Source: Roseimicrobium gellanilyticum (GTDB lineage Bacteria > Verrucomicrobiota > Verrucomicrobiia > Verrucomicrobiales > Verrucomicrobiaceae). From it: a stretch of DNA of 64,000 nucleotides. The DNA lies in the NCBI RefSeq assembly GCF_003315205.1, contig NZ_QNRR01000008.1, forward strand, positions 248,001 to 312,000. Reading direction: 5' to 3'. The first letter of the stretch is position 1. Every line of letters begins with the position of its first letter. Positions 28,668 through 37,524 of the stretch are shown piece by piece. Below the pieces are notes generated by a model, which saw only the letters and a program-made list of their open reading frames with translations, was not told the origin of the DNA and made no database searches. Both the position numbers and the translations under genes were made by a program.

Positions 28668-28726
28668 CGTTATTTTTTTAACGTAAAGCGGGCGTGCAGG
28701 TCAACACTTTCGTTAAAATTTTAACG
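28668..28726 (-). promoter_or_regulatory. blaI promoter with two candidate BlaI operators
   Basis: CGTTATTTTTTTAACG (28668-28683) and CGTTAAAATTTTAACG (28711-28726) share the pattern CGTTA-N6-TAACG with 27 bp between them. On the minus strand a possible -35 TTGACC and -10 TTAAAA, 17 bp apart, lie between and overlap them. Repressor bound here could also affect the divergent AlkC-like gene at 28786. Confidence 0.65.
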
Positions 28727-28785
28727 TGTACCTGGAAGCCCTCTATTTGCTTTCATCAAGGCGCTGTCCGTGCTAGGCAGCGGAT

Positions 28786-29892
28786 ATGGCTGAAAACGAG
28801 GAGCCCGCTGCGCCTGCGCTGAAGGAGTGGTTCAATGAAGCCCGCTTTCGTACGATGGCGGCGGATGTCGTGGCGGTGCATCCCAAGTTCGATGCGAAGG
28901 CCTTCCTTGCAGCCACATTGCCCGGGCTGGAGCCGCTGAATCTCATGCAGCGTCTGCGGCGCATGACGGAGGGGTTGCATGCCACGTTGCCGTCTGACTA
29001 TGAGAAGACGCTCGGCATTCTGCGCAACGTGGCGCCGCGCATCGATCACAATTTCGTCACGTTGGTGCTGCCGGACTATGTGAGCCAGTACGGGTTGGAA
29101 CACTTTGAGCCATCCATGGAGGCGCTGAAGTTCTTCACCCCTTTCGGCTCTGCGGAGTTCGCGATTCGTCCGTTTTTGCGGCAGGACCTGAAGCGCACGC
29201 TCAAGGTCATGCACGGGTGGTCACGTGACAAAGACGAGCATGTGCGCCGCCTCGCCAGCGAAGGGTGCCGCCCGCGATTGCCCTGGTCCTTCCGGCTGGA
29301 TGCACTCATCAAGGATCCGTCGCCGGTGCTGCCCATCCTCTCGAATCTCAAAGCGGACCCGAGCCTGTACGTGCGCAAGTCCGTGGCGAATCACTTGAAT
29401 GACATCACCAAGGACCATCCTGACTGGGTACTGGATCTTCTCGCTGAGTGGCCCATGGAGCATGAGCACACGGCTTGGATTGCCAAGCGTGCTTTGCGCA
29501 CCTTGATAAAGAAAGGGGATAAACGCGCGCTGGCCGTCATCGGGGCAGGGGAGAAGGCGGAGGTGAAGGTGGTGGAGTTTTCACTGTCGCCGCAGAAGGT
29601 GAAACTGGGTGAGCGGCTGACGATGTCCCTGCATCTGCAATCGAAGGCGAAGAAGGCGCAGAGGCTTGTCATCGACTACGCCATCCACTACGTGAAGAAA
29701 TCGGGGGCGACTTCGGCCAAGGTTTTCAAGTGGAAGGAGTGCACCCTGGAGCCGGGAGCGGTGCTGACACTGGCGAAGACCCAGCGGTTTGTGGATTTTA
29801 CCACGCGTGATCATCATCCCGGAAAGCACTTAGTGGATGTGATGGTGAATGGCGAGGTGATGGGGAGCGGGGAGTTTGTGCTGGTGAGGTGA
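28786..29892 (+). CDS. alkC: AlkC-like DNA alkylation repair glycosylase
   Basis: 368 residues, cytoplasmic. An N-terminal array of HEAT-like helices (about 1-250; FEPSMEALKFFTPFGSAEFA, DPSLYVRKSVANHLNDI) is followed from about 265 by a beta-sandwich (KVVEFSLSPQKVKLGERLTMS...). HEAT repeats joined to an Ig-like domain are the architecture of AlkC, which excises methylated bases without flipping them. AlkD lacks the C-terminal domain. It starts 59 bp from the operator pair of the divergent blaI-like operon. The symbol rests on domain architecture only. Confidence 0.75.
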   Translation: MAENEEPAAPALKEWFNEARFRTMAADVVAVHPKFDAKAFLAATLPGLEPLNLMQRLRRMTEGLHATLPSDYEKTLGILRNVAPRIDHNFVTLVLPDYVSQYGLEHFEPSMEALKFFTPFGSAEFAIRPFLRQDLKRTLKVMHGWSRDKDEHVRRLASEGCRPRLPWSFRLDALIKDPSPVLPILSNLKADPSLYVRKSVANHLNDITKDHPDWVLDLLAEWPMEHEHTAWIAKRALRTLIKKGDKRALAVIGAGEKAEVKVVEFSLSPQKVKLGERLTMSLHLQSKAKKAQRLVIDYAIHYVKKSGATSAKVFKWKECTLEPGAVLTLAKTQRFVDFTTRDHHPGKHLVDVMVNGEVMGSGEFVLVR

Positions 29893-29914
29893 CCGTGGGC
29901 GAGAGGTCGTCTTG

Positions 29915-29997
29915 GATTTCAACACAGAGACATAAAGCCACGGAGGCACAGAGACTTAATAAAAAACTCAGTGGCTTTGTGTCTCCGTGTTGAAATC
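29915..29997. repeat. inverted repeat built from the CACAGAGAC dispersed element
   Basis: Arms at 29915-29941 and 29971-29997 are reverse complements except for about two bases, and each holds TTTCAACACAGAGACA-like sequence. A central TTAATAAAAAACTCA separates them. It begins 23 bp after the AlkC-like stop codon and may serve as a terminator. Confidence 0.8.
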
Positions 29998-30062
29998 GAG
30001 TGCTCACTTCTTCCCGTGCTGCTGGTAAAATCCCTTGACCAGCGTGTGTCTCATCCGCTTCA

Positions 30063-31151
30063 GTGCGCGGCATGAAGGGCCAGCCCATCCGTCCGCAGCG
30101 TTCGTCTTTGGTGGCAGAGACGGTGAGGGTGTTGCGGCAGGGCATCCAGTCCGGGCTGTGGCGTGGACATCTCCCCGGAGAGCGCGTGCTGTGCACCCAG
30201 TGGCAGATCAGCCGGCCCACGCTGCGCGCGGCGATGGAGGTGCTGCAGAGGGAGAAGCTGGTGGAGGTGGCGCACGGTTGCCGCACGAAGGTGCTCACCA
30301 AGCCTCCGGCGAAGTCACCGGTTACGCTCACAGTCGGTCTGCTGAGTCCGGAGCCTCTGCATGCCATGCCGCCCTTTGTGATGCTGTGGGTGGATGAGCT
30401 GCGCGGGCAGCTTGCGAATGAGGGGCACCTCCTGCAAGTGGTGGTGGGGCGTGCGGGTTTTGGCAGGAAGAATCCGGCGCGGGCGTTGGAGTCGCTCATT
30501 GCAGGGACGCCTGCGGCTGCGTGGGTGCTGTACCAAGCCACGGAGGCGATGCAGCGATGGTTCTCAGAACATGATACACCCTGTGTGGTGGTGGGTTCAT
30601 CCTTCCCCGGCACGGACTTGTCAGCAGTGGATCGTGACTATCGTGCAGCATGCCGTCATGCGGTGGGATTGTTTGCGGGCAGACGGCACAAGCGTATTGC
30701 GCTTTTGATCCGTAGAGAGCAGTTGGGTGGTGACATCGAAAGCGAGCGTGGATTCCTGGAAGGGCTTGAGTCCTTCGCCCAGCGTGGTGTGAGCGGCACC
30801 ATCTGTCGGCACGATGGGACAAATGCCGGTCTGTGTGCAAAGCTGGATGACATGCTGGCCGAGAAGCCGCGACCCACGGCGCTGCTGGTGGCGCGTTCTG
30901 CGGCAGCACTCACGGTGCTCACGCATCTGTTGAGGCGCGGGGTGCGCATTCCACAGGACATGGCACTCGTTTGTCGTGACGATGATACGTACCTGGACAG
31001 TACCGAACCGCGCGTGGCCCGCTATGCGGTGAGTCCGGCGGCTTTCGCGAAGCGGGTGCACCGGATGGTGGTGGGACTGGTGCAGGACGGGGTGGTGCGC
31101 GAGGGGAATGTACGCGTGATGCCGACGTTTACGAGGCGGGAGTCGGTGTAG
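30063..31151 (+). CDS. GntR-type regulator with LacI-like ligand-binding domain
   Basis: 362 residues. The N-terminal 75 residues form a GntR winged helix-turn-helix (VLRQGIQSGLWRGHLPGERVLC..ISRPTLRAAMEVLQREKLV). The rest is a periplasmic-binding-protein-like sensor (VTLTVGLLSPEPLHAM; RIALLIRREQLGGDIESERGFLEGL). Such regulators in this phylum typically respond to sugars. It lies 171 bp after the AlkC-like gene and 252 bp before the end of the convergent CocE-type gene; no sugar gene is directly next to it, so the target is unknown. GTG or ATG starts around 30063-30072 are equally possible. Confidence 0.83.
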   Translation: MRGMKGQPIRPQRSSLVAETVRVLRQGIQSGLWRGHLPGERVLCTQWQISRPTLRAAMEVLQREKLVEVAHGCRTKVLTKPPAKSPVTLTVGLLSPEPLHAMPPFVMLWVDELRGQLANEGHLLQVVVGRAGFGRKNPARALESLIAGTPAAAWVLYQATEAMQRWFSEHDTPCVVVGSSFPGTDLSAVDRDYRAACRHAVGLFAGRRHKRIALLIRREQLGGDIESERGFLEGLESFAQRGVSGTICRHDGTNAGLCAKLDDMLAEKPRPTALLVARSAAALTVLTHLLRRGVRIPQDMALVCRDDDTYLDSTEPRVARYAVSPAAFAKRVHRMVVGLVQDGVVREGNVRVMPTFTRRESV

Positions 31152-31207
31152 GGTGAAATGAATGCAGTGAGTGTCTCCTACGACTGAGCCCCTTTTCGTC
31201 CCTGACA

Positions 31208-31379
31208 TGGCATAGGCCCAAGGAGTGGGAACGCCTCGTTCCCAGCGTGAATAGGTCTATGGAGAGGAGCTGCCGAGCACTCGTCCGGCACAATAGAAGA
31301 GCCTTGAAGTAGTCAACGTCTCTAAGGGACGTCACCTGCTGACGGGAACGAGGCGTTCCCGATCCTTGGGCCTCTGGCA
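31208..31379. repeat. inverted-repeat element with GGGAACGAGGCGTTCCC core
   Basis: Arms at 31208-31246 and 31338-31379 pair over about 40 bp with few mismatches; each includes TTGGGCC(T) and the near-palindromic GGGAACGAGGCGTTCCC. It fills the gap between two convergent genes and encodes nothing. Confidence 0.75.
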
Positions 31380-31403
31380 ACGCGCTGGGTAGCTCTGTTC
31401 CTC

Positions 31404-33140
31404 TCACTTTCCCACCACCCTCAACGGCACGCGCACGCACGAAGATCTCTGTGCATCATGCCAGATGGTATTGATCGCACTCTGCGTATCCTTCATCCAA
31501 TCCAGCGTCTGTCGCCCCCCGGTCTGGTTGTTTGGCTCATACAAGGGCGCTCCCGTGCTGGCAATGGTCACGCGGATGCGGTGGCCTTTGTTGAAGATGA
31601 TGCTCGTCCAGCCGACATGCATGTTGAGCTTCGCGATTTCATCCGAGCGAGGATCATTCCGCGTGGCGAGCGCCTCGGCATTCGTCGGCGTGAGGAGGCG
31701 TTGCTTGTCGAAGCCGTCGCGATATCTCGCGCGCATGGGGTAATCCATGAGCAGGATGCTGCGTCCGTCCGGATATACATCGCTCACGCGCACGATGAAG
31801 TCGGTATCGGCTGCCGTGGAGGAGATGTAGAGCTCCGCTTTCACTTCGCCGGTCCACTCCATGGGCACGGCAAGCGGTTCGGTGGTCCAGGTGCGCACTT
31901 CGGCTTGTTGCTCAAAGGAGCGTGCGTCCTTCGCGCCGGGGAAGGACGTGCCGGGAATGTTCATGGGCTTGCGTGGGTCACTCGCATAGCTGGTGCGTGA
32001 ACCCTTTGCGCCTGTGCGTCGTGTGCTCAGCACACCATCGGCATTCAAGAAGAAGCGTGTGTCCTTCAGCTTCGGCGGCCAGTCAGCGGCTTCGCTCCAC
32101 ACATTGCCGGGAGCGCTGTCTTCACCCGTGGCGCCCATCACGTACCAGCGCACCTTCGGTTCTTTGTCGATGCCGTTGGCCTCGCCCTTGAGCCAGTGGT
32201 TGAACCACCGTGTCATGTGTTCCAGTTCGGGCCAGGTGGCGTTTTCGGGATAGATGAGTTCACCCACCTTGCTGCCCTTGTTCAGGCGGCCATGCAGCCA
32301 GGGACCAAGCAGGAGCCACTGGTTGTCGCGCGACTGGGGACCGCCGAGTTTTTGTCTTCCCTGAAAGCTCATAATGCTGCCCTGAATCATGAAGTCATAC
32401 CAGCTCCCGATGGTGAAGCAGGGCACGTTCATCTTGGCGAAGTAGGGTTTGCAGTCCTCCGATTTCCAGTAGCCATCGTAGTCCGGGTGGCGGTCCCACG
32501 TCTTGAGCAGAGCCTCATGGTCGGCGTAGTTTCGTGCGACCTTGCCCATGGCCTTGTAGCGTTCCGGGCGAGTCGCGCCGCCGAGGCGGTAGCCTTCGTG
32601 GAAGAGGCTCAATCCCGTGTCCACCATGTACTGGGCCACGAGGTGGGGAGGCTGGGTGACGGCGAGGTAGTTCTGCACATAGCCACCCTGCGAGCTGCCA
32701 AAGGTGCCGACCTTTCCCGTGCACCAGGGTTGTGCTGCCAGCCACTCACACACATCCCAGCCATCGCGCTGCTGACCCCACTGCGTGGCACGATAGCCCA
32801 CCCAGGTGCCTTCGCTCTCATGGGTGCCACGGTAGTTCACCATGGCCACCACGAAGCCCTTCGCCGCCAGCGTCGCTGCTGCTTTCCGTGTGCCCAGGCC
32901 AGTGATTTCCGCGTAGCGTTGCTCAAAGAGGGCGGGCAGCTTTTCCTGCGCGGGGGTCTCCGGGAAATAGAGGTACGCGGAGAGCTTCACGCCGTCCCGC
33001 ATGGGGAGCATCACCTGTTCCTCGCGAACTCCCGGGACATCGAGCTTGGGGAGAGGCTTGGAAGCGGCGCTGGCAGGAGAGGGCAGAGCCAAGGCGGTGA
33101 ACAGACTGTACCAAAATGCGAGGAGGCAGAGGCGGGGCAT
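31404..33140 (-). CDS. secreted CocE/NonD-family hydrolase (peptidase S15-like)
   Basis: 578 residues with a signal peptide (MPRLCLLAFWYSLFTALALP...). The alpha/beta-hydrolase core has nucleophile Ser150 in GTFGSSQGGYVQ, a D in PDYDGYWKSED and a His near the end of the catalytic half; the C-terminal beta-jelly roll (from about 330, FFLNADGVLS... and DFIVRVSDVYPDGRS) is typical of X-Pro dipeptidyl-peptidase/cocaine-esterase relatives. It cleaves an ester or N-terminal dipeptide in the periplasm; the true substrate is not apparent. It converges with the GntR/LacI-type regulator. Confidence 0.86.
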   Translation of the reverse strand: MPRLCLLAFWYSLFTALALPSPASAASKPLPKLDVPGVREEQVMLPMRDGVKLSAYLYFPETPAQEKLPALFEQRYAEITGLGTRKAAATLAAKGFVVAMVNYRGTHESEGTWVGYRATQWGQQRDGWDVCEWLAAQPWCTGKVGTFGSSQGGYVQNYLAVTQPPHLVAQYMVDTGLSLFHEGYRLGGATRPERYKAMGKVARNYADHEALLKTWDRHPDYDGYWKSEDCKPYFAKMNVPCFTIGSWYDFMIQGSIMSFQGRQKLGGPQSRDNQWLLLGPWLHGRLNKGSKVGELIYPENATWPELEHMTRWFNHWLKGEANGIDKEPKVRWYVMGATGEDSAPGNVWSEAADWPPKLKDTRFFLNADGVLSTRRTGAKGSRTSYASDPRKPMNIPGTSFPGAKDARSFEQQAEVRTWTTEPLAVPMEWTGEVKAELYISSTAADTDFIVRVSDVYPDGRSILLMDYPMRARYRDGFDKQRLLTPTNAEALATRNDPRSDEIAKLNMHVGWTSIIFNKGHRIRVTIASTGAPLYEPNNQTGGRQTLDWMKDTQSAINTIWHDAQRSSCVRVPLRVVGK

Positions 33141-33527
33141 CCTCTCAGAACGGGTTCATCCGCAGGATTTTCCTTCAGATTGTCGCTGGGACTGGGCTTT
33201 TCATCCGACGGTCCCTGGTGAACGTAAAACCATTTGCACGCATGCAACTGCGCGCTAGACTCTCCGGCTCATGCATCCCGTTGCCGTCAGCATCCGGCTC
33301 ATTCGAATTAGGTAGGGCTTCCGTCGCGCCAGACAGAAGTTTTGTGCGCTTGCATTGGAAGCCCCTTTCAGCTTTGCTGCCCCTCCGCGTGCCTCGTGGC
33401 ACTGCCTTTCCCGCCTCCACAGGCGGCCTGTAAGCAAAGGCCCCACGACACCCCGGGACAGCTCACCGTCAACTGATTCCGCGGTTTCCGCCGCACCCCT
33501 TGAGCCAAACTTTTTTCATTGCATCAC
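33141..33527. other. long non-coding interval upstream of citramalate synthase
   Basis: 387 bp without a gene I can support. It must contain the divergent promoters of the CocE-type gene and cimA. A short GC-rich hairpin (GCCTCCACAGGCGGC, about 33415-33429) is visible about 100 bp before the start codon. I see no clear riboswitch, tRNA or attenuator. Confidence 0.4.
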
Positions 33528-35114
33528 ATGTCAAAGTCACCCGCAGTTTCCCTTTATGACACCACCCTCCGTGACGGCACGCAGGGCGAGGGCGTCAACT
33601 TCAGCGCGCACGACAAACTCCGCATCGCCCACGAACTGGACGCGTTCGGCATGCACTACATCGAGGGCGGCTGGCCGGGCTCCAATCCGAAGGACATGGA
33701 GTTCTTCGAGCTGGCAAAGACCCAGAAGTTCAAGAACGCGAAGATCGCCGCCTTCGGCAGCACCCGTCGCGCGAACCTTGCGGTGGAAGACGATCCGCAG
33801 GTGAAGATGCTCATCGATGCCGGCACGCCGGTCGTCACCTTCTACGGAAAGAGCTGGCTGCTGCACGTGACGGAAGTCCTGCGTACCACGCCCGAGGAGA
33901 ACCGCGCCATGATCCGCGATACGGTGCGCTTCTGCAAGGAAGCCGGGCGCGAGGTCATCTATGACGCCGAGCATTTCTTCGATGGCTTCAAGGACGAGCC
34001 TGAGTACGCCCTCTCCACCCTGGCCGCCGCGCTGGAAGGTGGCGCGGATTTCCTGGTGCTTTGCGAGACGAACGGTGGCAGCCTCCCGCATGAGGTGGAA
34101 GAAATCACGAGGAAGGTGCAGGCCCGTTTCCCCGGGGCGAAAATCGGCATCCACTCACATGATGACGGTGGTCTCGGCGTGGCGAATGCGCTTGCCTCCA
34201 TCCGCGCTGGTGCCGTGCAGGTGCAGGGCACGATGAATGGCTATGGTGAACGCACGGGAAACTGCAACCTCACCACCGTGGTGCCGAACCTCGCCCTGAA
34301 GATGGGCTATGAAGGCATCGTGCCGGATCTCACCAAGCTCACGGCGCTCTCGAAGTTCGTGGATGATGTGGCGAACCTGCCGCACTTCAATCGCGCGCCC
34401 TTCGTGGGCAGCACCGCCTTCTCGCACAAGGGCGGCACGCACGTGAATGCCGTGCAGAAGCTGGCGCGCAGCTATGAGCACATCCAGCCCACCGCCGTGG
34501 GCAATCGCCAGGTGGTGCTCGTGAGTGACATGTCCGGCCAGGACAACATCCTGCGCAAGGCCCAGGAGATGGGCTTTGACCTTAAGCGTGGTGAAGAGTC
34601 CCGCCGCATCCTGGACCAGATCAAACAGCGTGAGAATGACGGCTATGAGTACGAGGCCGCAGACGCCTCCTTTGAGCTGCTGCTGCGCCGCGAGCTTGGC
34701 CTCTACCAGCCCAGCTTCAAGCTGCTGGAGTATCACACCACACACCGCCAGCATGGCGAGCGTGGCCTGGACACTTGCGAAGCCACGGTGAAGATCGAGC
34801 TCAACAACGAGCGCATCTACACGGTGGAGGAAGGTGATGGTCCCGTGAATGCGCTGGACCAGGCCCTGCGCAAGGCCCTGGCCACCGCACATCCCGAGCT
34901 GGCCAAGGTGTCCCTGTGCGACTTCAAGGTGCGCATCCTGGACAGCAAGTCCGGTACCGCTGCCAAGACGCGTGTGCTCATCGAGAGTACCGATGGCGTG
35001 GACAGCTGGGGTACAGTGGGTGTGGATTTCAACATCATCGACGCGAGCTGGGAGGCTCTGCGGGAGAGCCTTGAGTTCTACCTCCTGCGGAAAAAACAGC
35101 CTCGTGGTGCGTAA
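33528..35114 (+). CDS. cimA: citramalate synthase
   Basis: 528 residues, cytoplasmic. It condenses pyruvate with acetyl-CoA to (R)-citramalate, opening the threonine-independent isoleucine route. The N-terminus YDTTLRDGTQGEGVNFS is the DRE-TIM metallolyase signature; HSHDDGGLGVANALA holds metal-binding histidines; NGYGERTGNCNLTTVVPNL follows. A C-terminal regulatory domain from about 395 (YHTTHRQHGERGLDTCEATVKIEL) matches the long CimA type rather than LeuA or homocitrate synthase. The start at 33528 (MSKSPAV) is chosen because upstream codons add only MHH. A hairpin follows the gene at 35125-35154. Confidence 0.9.
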   Translation: MSKSPAVSLYDTTLRDGTQGEGVNFSAHDKLRIAHELDAFGMHYIEGGWPGSNPKDMEFFELAKTQKFKNAKIAAFGSTRRANLAVEDDPQVKMLIDAGTPVVTFYGKSWLLHVTEVLRTTPEENRAMIRDTVRFCKEAGREVIYDAEHFFDGFKDEPEYALSTLAAALEGGADFLVLCETNGGSLPHEVEEITRKVQARFPGAKIGIHSHDDGGLGVANALASIRAGAVQVQGTMNGYGERTGNCNLTTVVPNLALKMGYEGIVPDLTKLTALSKFVDDVANLPHFNRAPFVGSTAFSHKGGTHVNAVQKLARSYEHIQPTAVGNRQVVLVSDMSGQDNILRKAQEMGFDLKRGEESRRILDQIKQRENDGYEYEAADASFELLLRRELGLYQPSFKLLEYHTTHRQHGERGLDTCEATVKIELNNERIYTVEEGDGPVNALDQALRKALATAHPELAKVSLCDFKVRILDSKSGTAAKTRVLIESTDGVDSWGTVGVDFNIIDASWEALRESLEFYLLRKKQPRGA

Positions 35115-35124
35115 GGTCAAGGAA

Positions 35125-35154
35125 GGCGAAGGTGTCAGAAAGGATGCCTTCGCC
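35125..35154 (+). terminator. hairpin after cimA
   Basis: GGCGAAGG and CCTTCGCC pair across a 14-base loop 10 bp after the cimA stop codon. The downstream sequence is ATCTTGAC, without a strong T run, so it is a weak or Rho-assisted terminator candidate. Confidence 0.5.
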
Positions 35155-35280
35155 ATCTTGACAATGGGAGGGCAGGAGCGAGGCTCCACCCTCCCCACGA
35201 CTCGGGCGTTTCCTTTAGAGCAGCCTACATGGCTCCTTTGAACGGAAAGCCGCCAGTCGCCACCAACGCCCGCACGCGCC

Positions 35281-37158
35281 ATGGTGATTGACCTTTCCTC
35301 CCGCATCCAGCAGCCACTCCAGCGCAATCTCTACAAACTCGCTGCTCCTCTCGTGGAGCGCGGTCTGGCGATTCGGAGCTTCAATGATTTGTACGAGCGC
35401 ACGCGCCGCGCTTACGTCAACCATCCGGACTATCCCTCTTCCCGTGCCTGGTTCTCTTCAGGATTGAAGGAACTCGGTGCTCGCTACGAGGTCGACTGGC
35501 CTGCGAATTTCACCTTTCCCGCCGAGGGGCCGCTCATCGTGGTGTCGAACCATCCCTTCGGCATTCTGGACCCTGTGATCCTCGCGGACCTCGTGTCTGC
35601 GTACCGCCCGTACGTGCGGTTCATGACAAACTACCTCCTCGGTACGATGGAGGAGATGCGTCCGTGGATCATCGCTGTGGATCCCTTTGATGGGGAGAAC
35701 AGCGCCCAGCGCAATCTTGCCCCCATGAAGGAGGCCCTGCGCTTCCTCCGGCAGGGCGGCACACTGGCCATCTTCCCCAGTGGGGAGGTCGCGCACTACA
35801 AGATGGGCCGCGGCATCGAGGAGAGCCCCTGGAGCTCTCATGTGGGCGCGCTCGTACGCCGTACGAAGGCGACGGTGCTGCCTGTGTATTTCGAAGGGCA
35901 CAACAGTCCTCTGTTCCACGCTGCCGGCATGCTGCATCCGCTGATGCGCACGGGGTTGATTTTCCGTGAGCTCTTCCAGCGCTGCAAGGAGCCCGTGCAG
36001 GTGAAGGTGGGGCAGCCCATTCCCTTCTCCCGGCTGAAGAAGTTCGAGGACGACGAGAGCCTCACCCGCTATCTGCGTCTGCATACCTTCATCATGAGCC
36101 AGCGTGGGAAGCCCGAGGGGCGTCACAAGGAGGCAGAGGAGGTGGTGGAAGCACGGGACGTGAAGCCGGTGGTCGCTTCTTCCCAGGCAGAGAGCCAGCA
36201 GGAGGCGTTTGAGCGTGAAGTGGAAGCCTTGCGTGCCCAGGGCAGTCATCTCGCCAGCCAGGGAAACCTGAGTGTCTTTGTCGGATCCGCAGCGGAGATT
36301 CCCGTGCTGCTCCGGGAGATTGGCCGCCTGCGCGAGGTCACCTTCCGCGCCGTGGGCGAGGGGACGGGTGAAGAGATCGACCTGGATCGCTTTGATGATC
36401 ACTACCTGCACGTCTTTCTGTGGGACGAAAAGGAACGTCGCGTGGCCGGAGCGTATCGACTGGGACGTGCGGACGTGATCATGCGCCGCTATGGAAGAAA
36501 AGGGCTCTACACCAGCACACTCTTCAAGTTCCAGAAACCCTTCCTGCAGCACCTGGATGATGCGCTGGAGATGGGGCGCAGCTTCATCGCGCCGAACTAT
36601 CAGCGCAGCATTGCCGCGCTGCCGCTCCTTTGGAAGGGCGTGCTCACGTGGGTGACGCGCTACCCGCACTACAAGAAGCTCTACGGACCGGTGAGCATCA
36701 GTGGTGAATACCAGGGCCTCTCGCGGAAGCTCATGGTGGAGTTCCTGAGTGATAACAATTTGCATCCGGACCTCGCCACCCTGGTGAAGCCGCGGAAACC
36801 TTTCCGCTATGGAAAGAACCGCAAGCTGCTGCGCGAGTTCATCTCCGCGGAGCTCGGCAATGTGGATGACTTCTCCGCGCTCATCTCAAGTCTGGAGGAA
36901 GACGGCAAAGGCATTCCCACATTGTTGAAGCACTACCTGAGGCTCAATGGCACGCTGCTGAGCTTCAATGTGGACAAGGACTTCTCCTCCTGCCTGGACG
37001 GCCTCATCCTCGTGAATATCACGGAAACCGATCCCCGACTGCTCGGGAAGTATATGGGAGAGGAAGCCTGCGCCACGTATCTGAAGCATCACGGCATTGA
37101 TGTGAAAGGTGGTGCCGGGGCTGAGGATGGTGCTGCGTCAGTGGCGGATCGGGCGTGA
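35281..37158 (+). CDS. OlsF-like bifunctional acyltransferase (PlsC-like plus GNAT/OlsB-like)
   Basis: 625 residues. The N-terminal half is a lysophospholipid-acyltransferase-like domain with NHPFGILD (His91, Asp97, an HX5D variant known in the hemolysin-like subgroup), FPSGEV and PVYFEGHNS. The second half, from about 330, is a GNAT-type ornithine-acyl transferase-like domain (LREVTFRAVGEG, DHYLHVFLWDEKERRVAGAYRLG, GRSFIAPNYQRS). In OlsF the C-terminal domain adds an N-linked and the N-terminal domain an O-linked fatty acid to ornithine, making ornithine lipids. Lysine or glutamine lipids are also possible. It lies 166 bp downstream of cimA. Confidence 0.74.
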   Translation: MVIDLSSRIQQPLQRNLYKLAAPLVERGLAIRSFNDLYERTRRAYVNHPDYPSSRAWFSSGLKELGARYEVDWPANFTFPAEGPLIVVSNHPFGILDPVILADLVSAYRPYVRFMTNYLLGTMEEMRPWIIAVDPFDGENSAQRNLAPMKEALRFLRQGGTLAIFPSGEVAHYKMGRGIEESPWSSHVGALVRRTKATVLPVYFEGHNSPLFHAAGMLHPLMRTGLIFRELFQRCKEPVQVKVGQPIPFSRLKKFEDDESLTRYLRLHTFIMSQRGKPEGRHKEAEEVVEARDVKPVVASSQAESQQEAFEREVEALRAQGSHLASQGNLSVFVGSAAEIPVLLREIGRLREVTFRAVGEGTGEEIDLDRFDDHYLHVFLWDEKERRVAGAYRLGRADVIMRRYGRKGLYTSTLFKFQKPFLQHLDDALEMGRSFIAPNYQRSIAALPLLWKGVLTWVTRYPHYKKLYGPVSISGEYQGLSRKLMVEFLSDNNLHPDLATLVKPRKPFRYGKNRKLLREFISAELGNVDDFSALISSLEEDGKGIPTLLKHYLRLNGTLLSFNVDKDFSSCLDGLILVNITETDPRLLGKYMGEEACATYLKHHGIDVKGGAGAEDGAASVADRA

Positions 37159-37336
37159 TTCATTATCGAGGCGAGAGTGGTGTGCGAGCGCGGTCCGCCT
37201 TGTCGTCAGATGTCTCGTGACTGGATAGGCACTCGATGTGTTGAGTGATCGCGTCCCGTGCTACCTTGTCGCGGAGCACCGCTTTGGCAGGCACGTGGAA
37301 GCTCTGTATTGCCACGTTGCGCATCGAGCAAACTTT

Positions 37337-37466
37337 TTGGAGTGCTGGAGCTTGCTCTGCGTGAAGCCACTCACGACTTGGCACACGCCGAGGGGTGGCC
37401 ACCTCAGGTCTGGCTTCACGGCAGCAAACTCCCTGCGGAAAGCTGGAGCAAGCTCCAGCACTCCAA
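37337..37466. repeat. inverted-repeat element with perfect 21-bp arms
   Basis: 37337-37357 and 37446-37466 are exact reverse complements, and TGCGTGAAGCCA (37358-37369) pairs imperfectly with TGGCTTCACGGCA further in. It occupies the middle of a 366-bp gap (37159-37524) that otherwise shows no gene. Confidence 0.8.
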
Positions 37467-37524
37467 TTTTGCTGCGTCCTCGTGATCTATGGAGATGTCG
37501 AGGCTTCGCTTTCCGCACCTCAAA

